Position numbers and translations under genes: made by a program
Shown: positions 23,517 through 33,549 of the stretch, piece by piece
Numbering within the stretch: position 1 is the first letter of the stretch
Layout: every line of letters begins with the position of its first letter
DNA from: Aporrectodea caliginosa
Taxonomy: Eukaryota > Annelida > Clitellata > Crassiclitellata > Lumbricidae
Length of the DNA: 64,000 nt
Reading direction: 5' to 3'
Assembly (NCBI GenBank): GCA_020284085.1
Contig: JACEVL010000159.1
Coordinates: 754,501-818,500, forward strand
Notes under the pieces: model-generated
What the model saw: only the letters and a program-made list of their open reading frames with translations
What the model was told of the DNA's origin: nothing
Databases searched by the model: none

Positions 23517-23814
23517 ATACGTAACCGTTAAGATTTAGGCCTATGTGTTCTGTCATTTGTGTTCTTGTGAATTGTTTCAATGGGGACTCTGTAAAAATGG
23601 CTGCTATAGGTGGCGCCAGGATGGGATATAGTTTGGCTACTCTAGGTCAAATGTGTGCCCTGTTGTGCGGTAGGTTTATTTCATAGACATCTTACATTTA
23701 ATATATGATGTCTATGGTTTATTTACGCTAAAGTTGTCTAAAGTTTGACCACATCACATACTGGCGACGCCTATCGCCGCTTAAAGGAACTGCTCACAGA
23801 GTCCCCATTGCACA

Positions 23815-23871
23815 TTTTGTACACTGTAACCGGTTGCGGTTTGTCAACCGGATTGTTTCAATAAACGAAAA

Positions 23872-23921
<50 letters not shown>
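23815..23921 (+). mobile_element. LINE 3-prime tail with (ATT)n
   Basis: TTTTGTACACTGTAACC, then CAATAAACGAAAATATTATT and a pure ATT run. The layout matches 12595-12670 and 15888-15990, but in plus orientation and with another tail microsatellite. No coding part remains. Confidence 0.5.
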
Positions 23922-23924
<3 letters not shown>

Positions 23925-24129
23925 TCCCAATAGACAATAGTAGGCCTATCAGACAAATCGTAGGCCTACCCCTAGAATTAGGCCTATGAGGTTCTGTGTT
24001 CACCCTTTTGAAAAATCAACCTAAAGCGATTTCAATACAGCCTACAGGTTGACGTCACAATGACAAAAGCGTTATCAGCTAATGTTGAATAAATACGGAT
24101 TTTAAACAGTAGTTTACGGTTGATGACTG

Positions 24130-24212
24130 TGGCTGACTTTGTAAGAGAGCAAAGCGGTTGCAAGAAACCTATCTCGACGATCAGCCGCGGGTTCGAGTCC
24201 CGTGGCGGACTT
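24130..24212 (+). other. Degenerate tRNA-like sequence
   Basis: It contains a B-box/T-arm-like GCGGGTTCGAGTCCCGT at about 24187-24204 and a possible acceptor end. The 5-prime part lacks a clear A box and the acceptor strands do not pair well. It could be a tRNA pseudogene or a SINE head. Confidence 0.3.
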
Positions 24213-24453
24213 CGATTTAGACATTTTTTTATTTTTAAAACTTTTCTTCAAGACTTGATGTGTTTTTAAAGACTTTGTTAATTAAAAAATATTGAATCGT
24301 TTTACTGGTGCAATTTGAAGCTTTTAATGAAAACAATTAACTAGACGCTTGAGCTCATGCCTATTAGGCCTAAAATTATTTCGCAATCGTTTAAGATTTA
24401 CCTGTGGGCAGTGCTTAAAGTGTCTACTCGGTGCTTCTGGACGCCCCTCCCTC

Positions 24454-24962
24454 CATGGTCGCAAACCACGGTCCCGAAGTTGGGGGGGACGTACTAGAAT
24501 GTGTGGAGGGCTCGAAGGCGCGAAGCGCCGAAGGCTGAAGCTGATTGCCGAAGGCAAGAAGCCCCTAACGATTAGGGGTATGGGGGAGCGTCGTAAGCTC
24601 CCCCATTTCGCTCTCAGGGGCGGAGCCCCAGAAGCTCTTCGCAATTTTGAGCATATGATGCCAAATGGAGTACATTTTAGGCTGTAATTTACCTCAAATT
24701 TTTCACCAATGATTTCGATATAAAAAGTACCTAAACATCTAGATCTGTGAAAAATTTGACTTTATTATATGAATAAACTGGACGTGACAAGGGTTTAAGA
24801 GAATTGCACGGAAAAGAGTAGAATAAGCTCTAGAACAGTGTTTGTCAAAACTAGGAAAATCGGCAGGGAGGAAGCCTGAACGGGTCAATTTTCTCAGAAT
24901 ACCGTTAAGACGTTTATGTTTCCCTACAGTGGCAAATCCCCACCAAACAGAGGAGGCATAAT
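24454..24962 (-). mobile_element. Copy of the hAT-type dispersed repeat also seen at 57309-57822
   Basis: The reverse complement matches 57309-57822 almost end to end: the GGGGCGGAGCCCC palindrome, the CGCCTTCGGCG hairpin, the AAGCCTGAACGGGTCAATTT block and the CAGTGGCAAATCCCC block. The outer end here reads GGTCGCAAACCACGG, comparable to GGGCGCAACCACGG at the right end of the composite element. No target duplication was found, and the other terminus seems lost. Open frames across it are unconvincing. Confidence 0.75.
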
Positions 24963-25119
24963 TAATTATTTAAAGTAGCCGTGATGGGTCCGGCGGGGTC
25001 GGACTTGAGCCGCGGGCCGTATGTTGCCCACCTCTGGTAGGCCCTATATTTGGTATCGTACTACATGCAAGATTCGAAGGAAAAAGATAACGCTGGATAA
25101 ACAATAGGCCTATTATATG

Positions 25120-25282
25120 AGGATATAACATCACTTTGACTGACACTAAGGGAAACAATGGACTTGACAAATGACAGAGGAAAATGGAGATAATTTATTC
25201 GTACCCATCGCCGCCAAATGGCTGGCGTCAGAAACTGATGATCATGATCATGATGATGGTGGTGGTGATAATGATGATGATC
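25120..25282 (+). mobile_element. Truncated LINE 3-prime end with GAT tail
   Basis: Plus-strand sequence with ACAATGGACTTGACAAATGA, GGAGATAATTTATTCGTACC, then CATCGCC, GGCGTCAG and a GAT/GGT tail. It is the same 3-prime end as the LINE at 17257 and 18945, in the opposite orientation, giving three copies of one family in the window. Confidence 0.75.
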
Positions 25283-25410
25283 TAATGCAGATACATGGCG
25301 ATAGGCTTCTGACAAATTCAAACATAATCATCAAACAATAAAATAGCAAAAATTACAACCAAATCTGAGATAGGTAAAGGTATTTAACACATTTCAAGAT
25401 TTCACAAGGA

Positions 25411-28165
25411 TTGACTCTCCCTTCCTCCGTACCCTCCATTTCGCTCTCGTCCTCCCTTTCCTCCATTTCGCTCTCTTCCTCCCTACCCTCCATTTCGCTC
25501 TCTTCCTCCCTACCCTCCATTTCGCTCTCTTCCTCCCTTTCCTCCATTTCGCTCTCTTCTCCCTACCCTCCATTTCGCTCTCTTCCTCCCTTTCCTCCAT
25601 TTCGCTCTCTTCCTCTCTACCCTCCATTTTCCTCTCTTCCTCCCTTTCCTCCATTTCCCTCTCTTCCTCCCTTTCCTCCATTTCGCTCTCTTCCTCCCTT
25701 TCCTCTATTTCGCTCTCTTCCTCCCTACCCTCCATTTCGCTCTCTTCCTCCCCTACCCTCCATTTCGCTCTCTTCCTTCCACCATTTCGCTCTCTTCCTC
25801 CCTACACTCCATTTCGCTCTCTTCCTCCCTACCCTCCATTTCGTTCTCTTTCTCCCTTTCCTCCATTTCGCTCTCTTCCTCCCTTTCCTCTATTTCGCTC
25901 TCTTCCTCCCTTTCCTCCATTTTGCTCTCTTCCTCCCTACCCTCCATTTCGCTCTCTTCCTCCCTTTCCTCCATTTCCCTCTCTTCCTCCCTACCCTCCA
26001 TTTCGCTCTCTTCCTCCCTACCCTCCATTTCGCTCTCTTCCTCCCTTTCACTCCATTTCGCTCTCTTCCTCCCTTTCCTCCATTTCGCTCTCTTCCTCCC
26101 TACCCTCCTATTTCGCTCTCGTCCTCCCTTTCCTCCATTTCGCTCTCTTCCTCCCTTTCCTCCATTTCGCTCTCTTCCTCCCTTACTCTCCATTTCGCTC
26201 TCTTCCTCCCTACTCTCCATTTCGCTCTCTTCCTCCCTTTCCTCCATTTCCCTCTCTTCCTCCCTTTCCTCCATTTGGCACTCTTCCTCTCTACCCTCCA
26301 TATCGCTCTCTTCCTCCCTTTCCTCTATTTCGCTCTCTTCCTCCCTTTTCTCTATATTTCGCTCTCTTCCTCCCTTACCTCCATTTCGCTCTCTTCCTCT
26401 CTACCCCCATTTCGCTCTCTTCCTCCCTTTCCTCCATTTTGCTCTCTTCCTCCCTTTCCTCTATTTCGCTCTCTTCCTCCTTTCCTCCATTTCGCTCTCT
26501 TCCTCCCTTCCTCCATTTCGCTCTCTTCCTCCCTACCCTCCATTTCGCTCTCTTCCTCCCTTTCCTCCATTTCGCTCTCTTCCTCCCTTTCCTCCATTTC
26601 GCTCTCTTTCTCCCTACCCTCCATTTCGCTCTCTTCCTCCCTTTCCTCCATTTCGCTCTCTTCCTCCCTTTCCTCCTAATTCGCTCTCTTCCTCCCTTTC
26701 CTCCATTTGGCTCTCTTCCTCCCTTTTCTCTATATTTCGCTCTCTTCCTCCCTTTCCTCCATTTGGCTCTCTTCCTCTCTACCCTCCATTTCCCTCTCTT
26801 CCTCCCTTTCCTCCATTTCGCTCTCTTCCTCCCTTTCCTCCATTTCGCTCTCTCTTCGTCCCTACCCTCCATTTCGCTCTCTTCCTCCCTTTCCTCCATT
26901 TCGCTCTCTTCCTCCCTTTCCTCCATTTCGCTCTCTTCCTCCCTTTCCTCCATTTCGCTCTCTTCCTCCCTTTCCTCCATTTCGCTCTCTTCCTCCCTAC
27001 CCTCCATTTCGCTCTCTTCCTCCCTTTCCTCCATTTCGCTCTCTTCCTCCCTTTCTCCTCCATTTCGCTCTCTTCCTCCCCTACTCTCCATTTCGCTCTC
27101 TTCCTCCCTTTCCTCCATTTCGCTCTCTTCCTCCCTTTCCTCCATTTCCCTCTCTTCCTCCCTTTCCTCCATTTGGCTCTCTTCCTCTCTACCCTCCATA
27201 TCGCTCTCTTCCTCCCTTTCCTCCATTTCGCTCTCTTCCTCCCTTTTCCTCCATACTTCGCTCTCTTCCTCCCTTTCCTCCAATTCGCTCTCTTCCTCCC
27301 TACCCTCCATTTCGCTCTCTTCCTCCCTTTCGCTCTCTTCCTCCCTCCCTTTCCTCTATTTCGCTCTTTTCCTCCCTTTCCTCCATTTTGCTCTCTTCCT
27401 CCCTACCCTCCATTTCGCTCTCTTTCTCCCTACCCTCCATTTCCCTCTCTTCCTCCCTTTTGTCCATTTCGCTCTCTCTCTCTCCTCCTCCCTTTTCTCC
27501 ATTTCGCTCTCTTCCTCCCTACCCTCCATTTCGCTCTCTTCCTCCCTTTCCTCCATTTCGCTCTCTTCCTCCCTTTCCTCCATTTCGCTCTCTTCCTCCC
27601 TACCCCTCCATTTCGCTCTCTTCCTCCCTTTCCTCCATTTCGCTCTCTTTCTCCCTACCCTCCATTTCGCTCTCTTCCTCCCTACCCTCCATTTCGCTCT
27701 CTTCCTCCCTACCCTCCATTTCCCTCTTTTCCTCCATTTCCTCCATTTCCCTCTCTTCCTCCCTTTCCTCCATTTCGCTCTCTTCCTCCCTTTCCTCTAT
27801 TTCGCTCTCTTCCTCTCTACCCTCCATTTCGCTCTCTTCCTCCTTTTCCTCTATTTCGCTCTATTCCTCCCTTTCCTCCATTTCGCTCTCTTCCTCCCTA
27901 CCCTCCATTTCGCTCTCTTCCTCCCTTTCCTCCATTTCGCTCTCTTCCTCCCTACCCTGCATTTCGCTCTCTTCCTCCCTACCCTCCATTTCGCTCTCTT
28001 CCTCCCTTTCCTCCATTTCCCTCTCTTCCTCCCTTTCCTCCATTTGGCACTCTTCCTCTCTACCCTCCATATCGCTCTCTTCCTCCCTTTCCTCTATTTG
28101 GCTCTCTTCCTCCCTTTCCTCCATTTGGCTCTCTTCCTCCCTTTCCTCTATTTCGCGCTCTTCCT
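25411..28165. repeat. 2.75-kb polypyrimidine minisatellite, 27-bp unit, about 100 copies
   Basis: A tandem array of ATTTCGCTCTCTTCCTCC plus CTTTCCTCC or CTACCCTCC. Two main unit variants alternate irregularly, with minor CCCTC, GGCTC and TATTT forms. One strand is almost all pyrimidine and the other almost all purine. Because 27 is a multiple of 3, several frames stay open: up to 750 codons on the plus strand and Met-Glu-Arg-Glu-rich ones on the minus strand. They shift frame at every small indel, have no splice or start context, and are not genes. Confidence 0.95.
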
Positions 28166-28872
28166 CAGCAGTAAGTAATCTAAACGGTTTGTAGTTTTTG
28201 AGAGCTGCTAAATCTTTACACAGTTGCGTAATTGCGTAATGCTAGTTACTCGCCTGCAACATATGCCCTGATAATGACTTAGACCTACTAGCCTAGGCTG
28301 ATATTTTAATCTATCAAACTGGTCCAAGCAAATTAAACAGACTTACAGTAAATGAATATTAGTTTTCATAGTTTAAGAGATAATAGAGTGGATAAGTATT
28401 AGCAAATTAAGGCAGAGCGCTTGAAATAGTCTAATAATATTTTTTAACCTGAAGCACACCATGATCCATCAAAGTTAAAAGAATTGGAAACAGCATTTTA
28501 CTGGAGTTTATATAGCCTTTGATGGTGCCGAGTTTGATAGCACAGCCGCTGTGGAAAGCATTGCATATTGAAGTACTGGAAGGCAATAGATTTGTTTGTT
28601 TTTCCTTAGGTATATGATCCCTCAGAATTATTATTATTATTGTTATTGTTGTTGTTATTATTCTGGTATAGTGGTATTTACATATAGCTTAGCCGCTTTA
28701 AGTTGTGGTGGGTGAAAGCGGGTAATGGCGAACAACGGTGGAGGTGGGCGACAGGTTCAATAATAGTCCTAACCATTTTGCCAGATTATATTTGTGCCCA
28801 AATGGTGCAGTTATTCTTGTGGAGTTTATTTTGAACTTCTAACTTTTGTGACTATTGTTTTTTTGTTATCAG
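28166..28872 (+). other. Non-coding stretch
   Basis: AT-rich single-copy-looking sequence. Contains an ATT/GTT microsatellite at 28627-28662. No supported gene. Confidence 0.55.
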
Positions 28873-28982
28873 AACCCATATGTGATATTGTGGAATCGGA
28901 CTTATCAAATAACTCTATCAAACACCTGACAACCATTATTGACCACACCCCAGACAGAAAGATGAAAGAAACTCCGATCTAG
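28873..28982 (+). CDS. Splice-bounded candidate exon, possibly receptor cytoplasmic tail
   Basis: A strong polypyrimidine tract and CAG end at 28872, and a strong donor GTAAGA follows at 28983. Of the three entry phases only phase 1 is open, reading EPICDIVESDLSNNSIKHLT, then a basic end and TAG as the last codon of the exon. Phase 1 is what the transmembrane exon at 15682 would supply, so this may be a terminal coding exon of the receptor followed by a 3-prime UTR exon. The 13-kb gap and lack of family similarity keep this tentative. Confidence 0.3.
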
Positions 28983-29639
28983 GTAAGAACCACTGAAAGC
29001 ATGAAATCTCGTCTGCTGTTCAACTTAACATCGTAACAGCATTACATTTAAACTCCTATCATCAAGCATGGCAATGTTATCAGCATGACTGCCATCAGTA
29101 TGAGAATTGTAAAAAAATAACTGGGGAGGTTAGACGTTGATTTATGTGCAGTTTGGGTGTGAATGTAGACTTTACTATGGGATCCTAAGAAAGACTAGGG
29201 GGGTTGAACCCTCCAACAATTCTCACCCTGACTGTCATTGTCATCAGTCTGACTTGTAAACTCTTACGAACAGCTTAACCTAAATTCCCTATCATCAGCA
29301 TTCCATGTCTCTGGTATCAGTACGACTGTTAAACTCTTGTCATGATGCATGGCTATTCTTATTTTCAGCATGACTGCGAAACCCGTGTCATAAAGCATAA
29401 CTGTTAAACTGCCAACAGCATGACTGCTAAACTCATCAATTCAGCAATCAGTATGATCATGACACTCCTGTCATCAAGCCTGAAAGTTGTCATCGGCATG
29501 ACTGTTAAACTGTTGTCATGAGGCATAACTGTTAGCCCTCTGTCGTGAGCATGACTGCTACTACGGTTTAACTGCTCTCTTCGGACATGAGCCTCTGGAT
29601 CCACCCTTGCATTTAACTTCCAGGACAATGCCAAATTTC

Positions 29640-30003
29640 TCTTACATTCGCCAGCTATTCACTGTCCAACCACCAAGGTCTACTTGCTAGTCATCGTATC
29701 TTTCTTTATCTCGGCCTCCAGTCTCCTCTCTGAAATTTGGCAACCGCTCCTTAGTCTATGCTGACCCCCTCTTTGCAACGAACTCCCAAGATCTGTGCCA
29801 GTTTGCTCATCCACCTATCTTGCCTGTTAATTTCACCTCTCCTCTGCTTGAACTCACCTCTGCTACTTTCCACTCACGACTGAAAACCGAACCCTTCAAG
29901 CTATCCCATCCTGATGTACTGCTGCTCCACCACACGACCACCATCATCACCGATTTCCACCGTAGCCCCATGCTGTCTCGTCAGCTTGACCTTCCCAATT
30001 TCT
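29640..30003 (+). pseudogene. LINE remnant, C-terminal end of RT protein
   Basis: Plus-strand frames read SRPPVSSLKFGNRSLVYADP, then QFAHPPILPVNF, SATFHSRLKTEPFKLSHPD and a stop near 30003. This pattern (S-LKFGNRS...FHSRLKTELFK) is the usual C-terminal end of CR1/L2-type LINE ORF2 proteins. A frameshift near 29800 splits it. It is strongly 5-prime truncated. Confidence 0.65.
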
Positions 30004-30648
30004 GAGCCAGCACCGGAACAGACAAAACAATCCGGCTATTGCAGACTTGATTTGATAGAGCGTTGGTGAGTAAGCTGGTCTCCGTGACGAAGCTTTTGTG
30101 TGGCGCTGAGAAATATCGAAGATTTACATTTACATTTGCAGAGAGAAGAGACTAGTGAGCAGATGAGCAGGGTCACATAAACTTGTACTTAACTTTGCCA
30201 ATTTTGTAACTTTATTTTTCATGACAGTTTCTGTGGTTTCCCAGAATTTGTATCACATTTTCTATTGATGACCAGTTATTTTAGCTTACATGTATGAATG
30301 GGAACCCATTAAAACCAATAACCACTTACAAAAGTCCAATAAACCGTTCACAATACAAGAATGGTCTACTGGCTATTGTTAGCACCATGCCAAGCATGAA
30401 ACAACACACCTTCAACGTCCAGTTACATTTACCCCACGGCCCAAGCAACATGTACTGTAACTTCACAGTCGACACTACAGATCATTACACTTGCTACACA
30501 TTACACTTAGCAAATAACAAACACTTAATCTTTACAACACTATAACATGGCCTGCCCGACCTACTTTGGTTGGTTGTTGGTAACTGTGCCACGAGTGTGC
30601 CTTGAAGGTAAATGATTTTTCCAAATTTCAGATTCAATACAAGTTGTC

Positions 30649-31160
30649 ATGGTTACCGAAACGACTCTGTGAAGAGTCAAAACAGCAAAAGAGAAGGCAA
30701 TGAAATCCGAGTGAAATGCCACACAACCAAGACAAGCGACAAAAACAGAACTGAATCTGAAGACTTGAAAAAGACAAATCAACTCAAGCACAGAAGAGGG
30801 AACAAAGTCTGATATATGCAAGAGGACCGCAAAACACGACAGAACTACACAGAACACGAGTCATGTGATCCGAGTTGCAGGCTGGAAAACGAGGAGAAGA
30901 TGCTGAAGTCAACGGAGTGTTGCAAAAGAACTCTCAACGTTTCTAACTCAGGAACATCATTTCAAGACCGCCTTTGTACCGTAATCAGTGTTTTTGCCAC
31001 GTTCGATTCCTACCCAAGGATAATTTCAAACAGTCTGTGACTAATTCCAGAGAGATATACTTGTGGCTGTGCAAAGTGCGTTAACAAAAACCCATTCGCA
31101 TGGCTGCATATTGTAGAACTGTTACTAAACTAATACAATAAAGCAACACAGCATTTTCAA
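30649..31160 (+). other. Possible 3-prime terminal exon with poly(A) signal
   Basis: A TTTCCAAATTTCAG acceptor ends at 30648. The following 300 bp are purine-rich, with two open frames (to 30812 and 30816-31040) of charged, undistinguished composition. AATAAA occurs at 31136-31141. It could be the 3-prime UTR exon following 28873-28982 or unrelated sequence. Confidence 0.25.
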
Positions 31161-32222
31161 TGCTCCATCTGTTCCTGCAGTGACCAACATCTAATTGGAA
31201 ATGCAAGTCTTGTGTCCGAGTTCAAAAGACTTATTGTTGTTGTTATACAGCATGACAGTGGGTAGAGGCGGCGATACAAGAGAAAAATGCTACAAATGTA
31301 CTTGTAGGTTTTATGTGGAACTTTACAGGTTTTTAAGCATCATGAATTCTAACCTAATATCATGTAGTCTATCTTGGAACATGCAAGTTATGGAAACTGC
31401 AAACACAACAACAGCTACAGACATGGGCTTAGGGCAAGACTTTTGTTAAGAAAGCCTCGTTCCTTAGGAACTAAGGAAGGCTTCTGCTAATAAGTGTTGT
31501 TCCAACAACAATCATGATACCAAAGTCTAGAGCTAATGAAGGAATAAGCTGATCTGTAATTGTTACAAGAAACATTTTTGCATAAATATATTTTCTCATA
31601 TGGAATAAAAGTGAGTCTTAATTTGAAACTATTATCATCTCTGATATTCGTTAATATGCAAACACTGTATGACAGTTCATAATAGAATATTTAATTTAAA
31701 TTTATTTTTTGCACTTATTATGCACTGAAGGTTGGTAAATCTGAATGTAAAGTGTGAGACAAGTGTGGGTGAACACTGAACAGCTTGTCCAAGGGCCCAT
31801 CAAAAGGAATCTGCTCAGTGGGTGAAAAGTTACCTAGAACTGGAGTAGAGATGCAATGTGCTGCCAAACAGACCTCGTCGAAATGCAGGCAAGAAGGGAA
31901 GGTGTTAAGTAAAATATGGTTAATACGTCGTAATAGTTATCTCAGTACAGCCTGCACCTGAAAAACGAAGTTCAGTGGACCTTGTTGGCAGCAGTACATG
32001 TACGCACTGTATATTGTCTCGGGCTACAGAGCTTCAACAGTTGGTGTTGGATGCGAGCGTTTGCAAAGGGAAGAGGTCAGGAGGGTAATGTAAAAAGTGG
32101 ACAAGGGCAACAGAAGGTCCTAAGTAGGTCATTTATTACAGTCGTCCTATATGAACAACTCCCATTCATTCTTAAACGTTTTTACAACAGGTTTGGTAAT
32201 AACTTCATGTTGTTTGCAGACC
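31161..32222. other. Non-coding stretch
   Basis: AT-rich sequence with a second AATAAA-like signal near 31604 and short open frames without recognisable domains. No supported feature. Confidence 0.5.
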
Positions 32223-32230
32223 ACTTAGGA

Positions 32231-32573
32231 CAGTGCTGTCCAACCTTTTTGACACCGCGGGCCCCCGAATAAGTAATTCTTAAAGCCGAGGGCCACACAG
32301 TCAACTCAAAACCAACGACTAGAATTTATTGAAAATTATAAACTGTATTAAAATTAATTTTTGAGTAATCATAATGAATGCGTCGTGGGAACTGGATTTT
32401 GTGTTCACATTGTCAAATGATAAGCCAAGTTACGAACAAATGGCTAAGCAAGTAGGCCAGTGACTTTTCTTTTACTTCATTATTTACAGAAATTGCAAAT
32501 ATTTAGTGAGCTCGGGCGGGCCACTTAGAATCAGCCCGCGGGCCACATGCGGACTGCGGGTTGGACAGCACTG
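32231..32573. mobile_element. hAT MITE, copy A
   Basis: Perfect 15-bp terminal inverted repeats CAGTGCTGTCCAACC and GGTTGGACAGCACTG. The flanks ACTTAGGA (32223-32230) and ACCTAGGA (32574-32581) match at 7 of 8. The GC-rich subterminal CCGCGGGCC blocks are typical of this kind of hAT element. It is 343 bp long with no transposase, and is an internally shorter relative of the element at 32974-33541, in opposite orientation. Confidence 0.92.
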
Positions 32574-32973
32574 ACCTAGGATGAACATGGAATTACAAAC
32601 TTGGGATCTGTACATAAAAGGTTTTAACACTTAACCTAAACCAATTTTTTTATCTTATTGTGATGTGATGCACTATTCTGAAACAATTTTTAACATTTTA
32701 CTCAAGTCTGTTGTGCGGCACCACTGTTGCTGCTGGTGATCTTACTTTCTGTTTACATACTGGAATCTCCTTGTAACAGAAATACTAAAGCGGCATCAGT
32801 GATATGGGCCCAAAATTTAATTTACCTTTGAAAAATAGAATTCATAGCATAACATAAGAGGAAACTTGTAAAGCTACACTTAAAGAAACTCATTCAGGTA
32901 GAACTACTGTAGCCACATCTTGGTCACTTAGCCCCATCAAAATAGCATTGCAAAATCACGGAATCAAATAATG

Positions 32974-33541
32974 CAGTGCTGTCCAACCCGTGGCCCACGG
33001 GCCACATGTGGCACGCGGGCTGATTCTAAGTGGCCCGCCCGAGCTCACTAAATATTTCCAATTTCTGTAAAGATGAAGTAAAAGACGACACTAGCCTACT
33101 TGCATAGCTATTCGTTCATAACTTGGTTTATCATTTGACAATGTGAACACAAAATCAAGTTCCTACGACGCACTAAGCTTGTTTACATTTTTAAAACGTA
33201 GTCTACGGTTCTCAACATGAGCGGGAAGGAAAAAAAATCAAAATTTAATCATTCTACAAATATAAAGTATAGGCCTATAGCATACAAAAATTTGCAAGCG
33301 CAATTCAAAGCCAATTAAATATCTCACTAAAAAGGTGCTTGAACATTTATTTTTGTTACTGAAAGCATGCCATACATTCCAAACATACAATATTCACTAT
33401 TAGTATTCCATAATTAATTTTAATACAGTTAATAATTTTCAAGAAATTTTAGTCGTTGCTTTTGTGTTTAATGGTGCGGCCCTCGGCTTCATAAATAACT
33501 TCTTCGGTGGCCCGTGGGGTCAAAAAGGTTGGACAGCACTG
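32974..33541. mobile_element. hAT MITE, copy B
   Basis: The same 15-bp termini as copy A, flanked by perfect 8-bp duplications AAATAATG at 32966-32973 and 33542-33549. It is 568 bp long, with an extra AT-rich middle that copy A lacks. It has no coding capacity. It lies 400 bp from copy A in inverted orientation, so the pair could pair as a long hairpin in RNA. Confidence 0.95.
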
Positions 33542-33549
33542 AAATAATG

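Noticed and set aside
24130..24212. Functional tRNA gene
   Set aside because: A B box is present, but no A box, poor acceptor pairing and no clear anticodon arm.
24948..25037. A 90-bp hAT element ending GTTGCCCACCTCTG
   Set aside because: The right end is hAT-like, but no matching left end or target duplication was found, and the left part belongs to the dispersed repeat at 24454-24962.
25411..28194. Very long frames (750, 579, 495, 422 codons and minus-strand Glu-rich frames) as genes
   Set aside because: They arise because the 27-bp unit is a multiple of 3. They overlap in all frames, shift at each indel, and have no start, splice or codon evidence.
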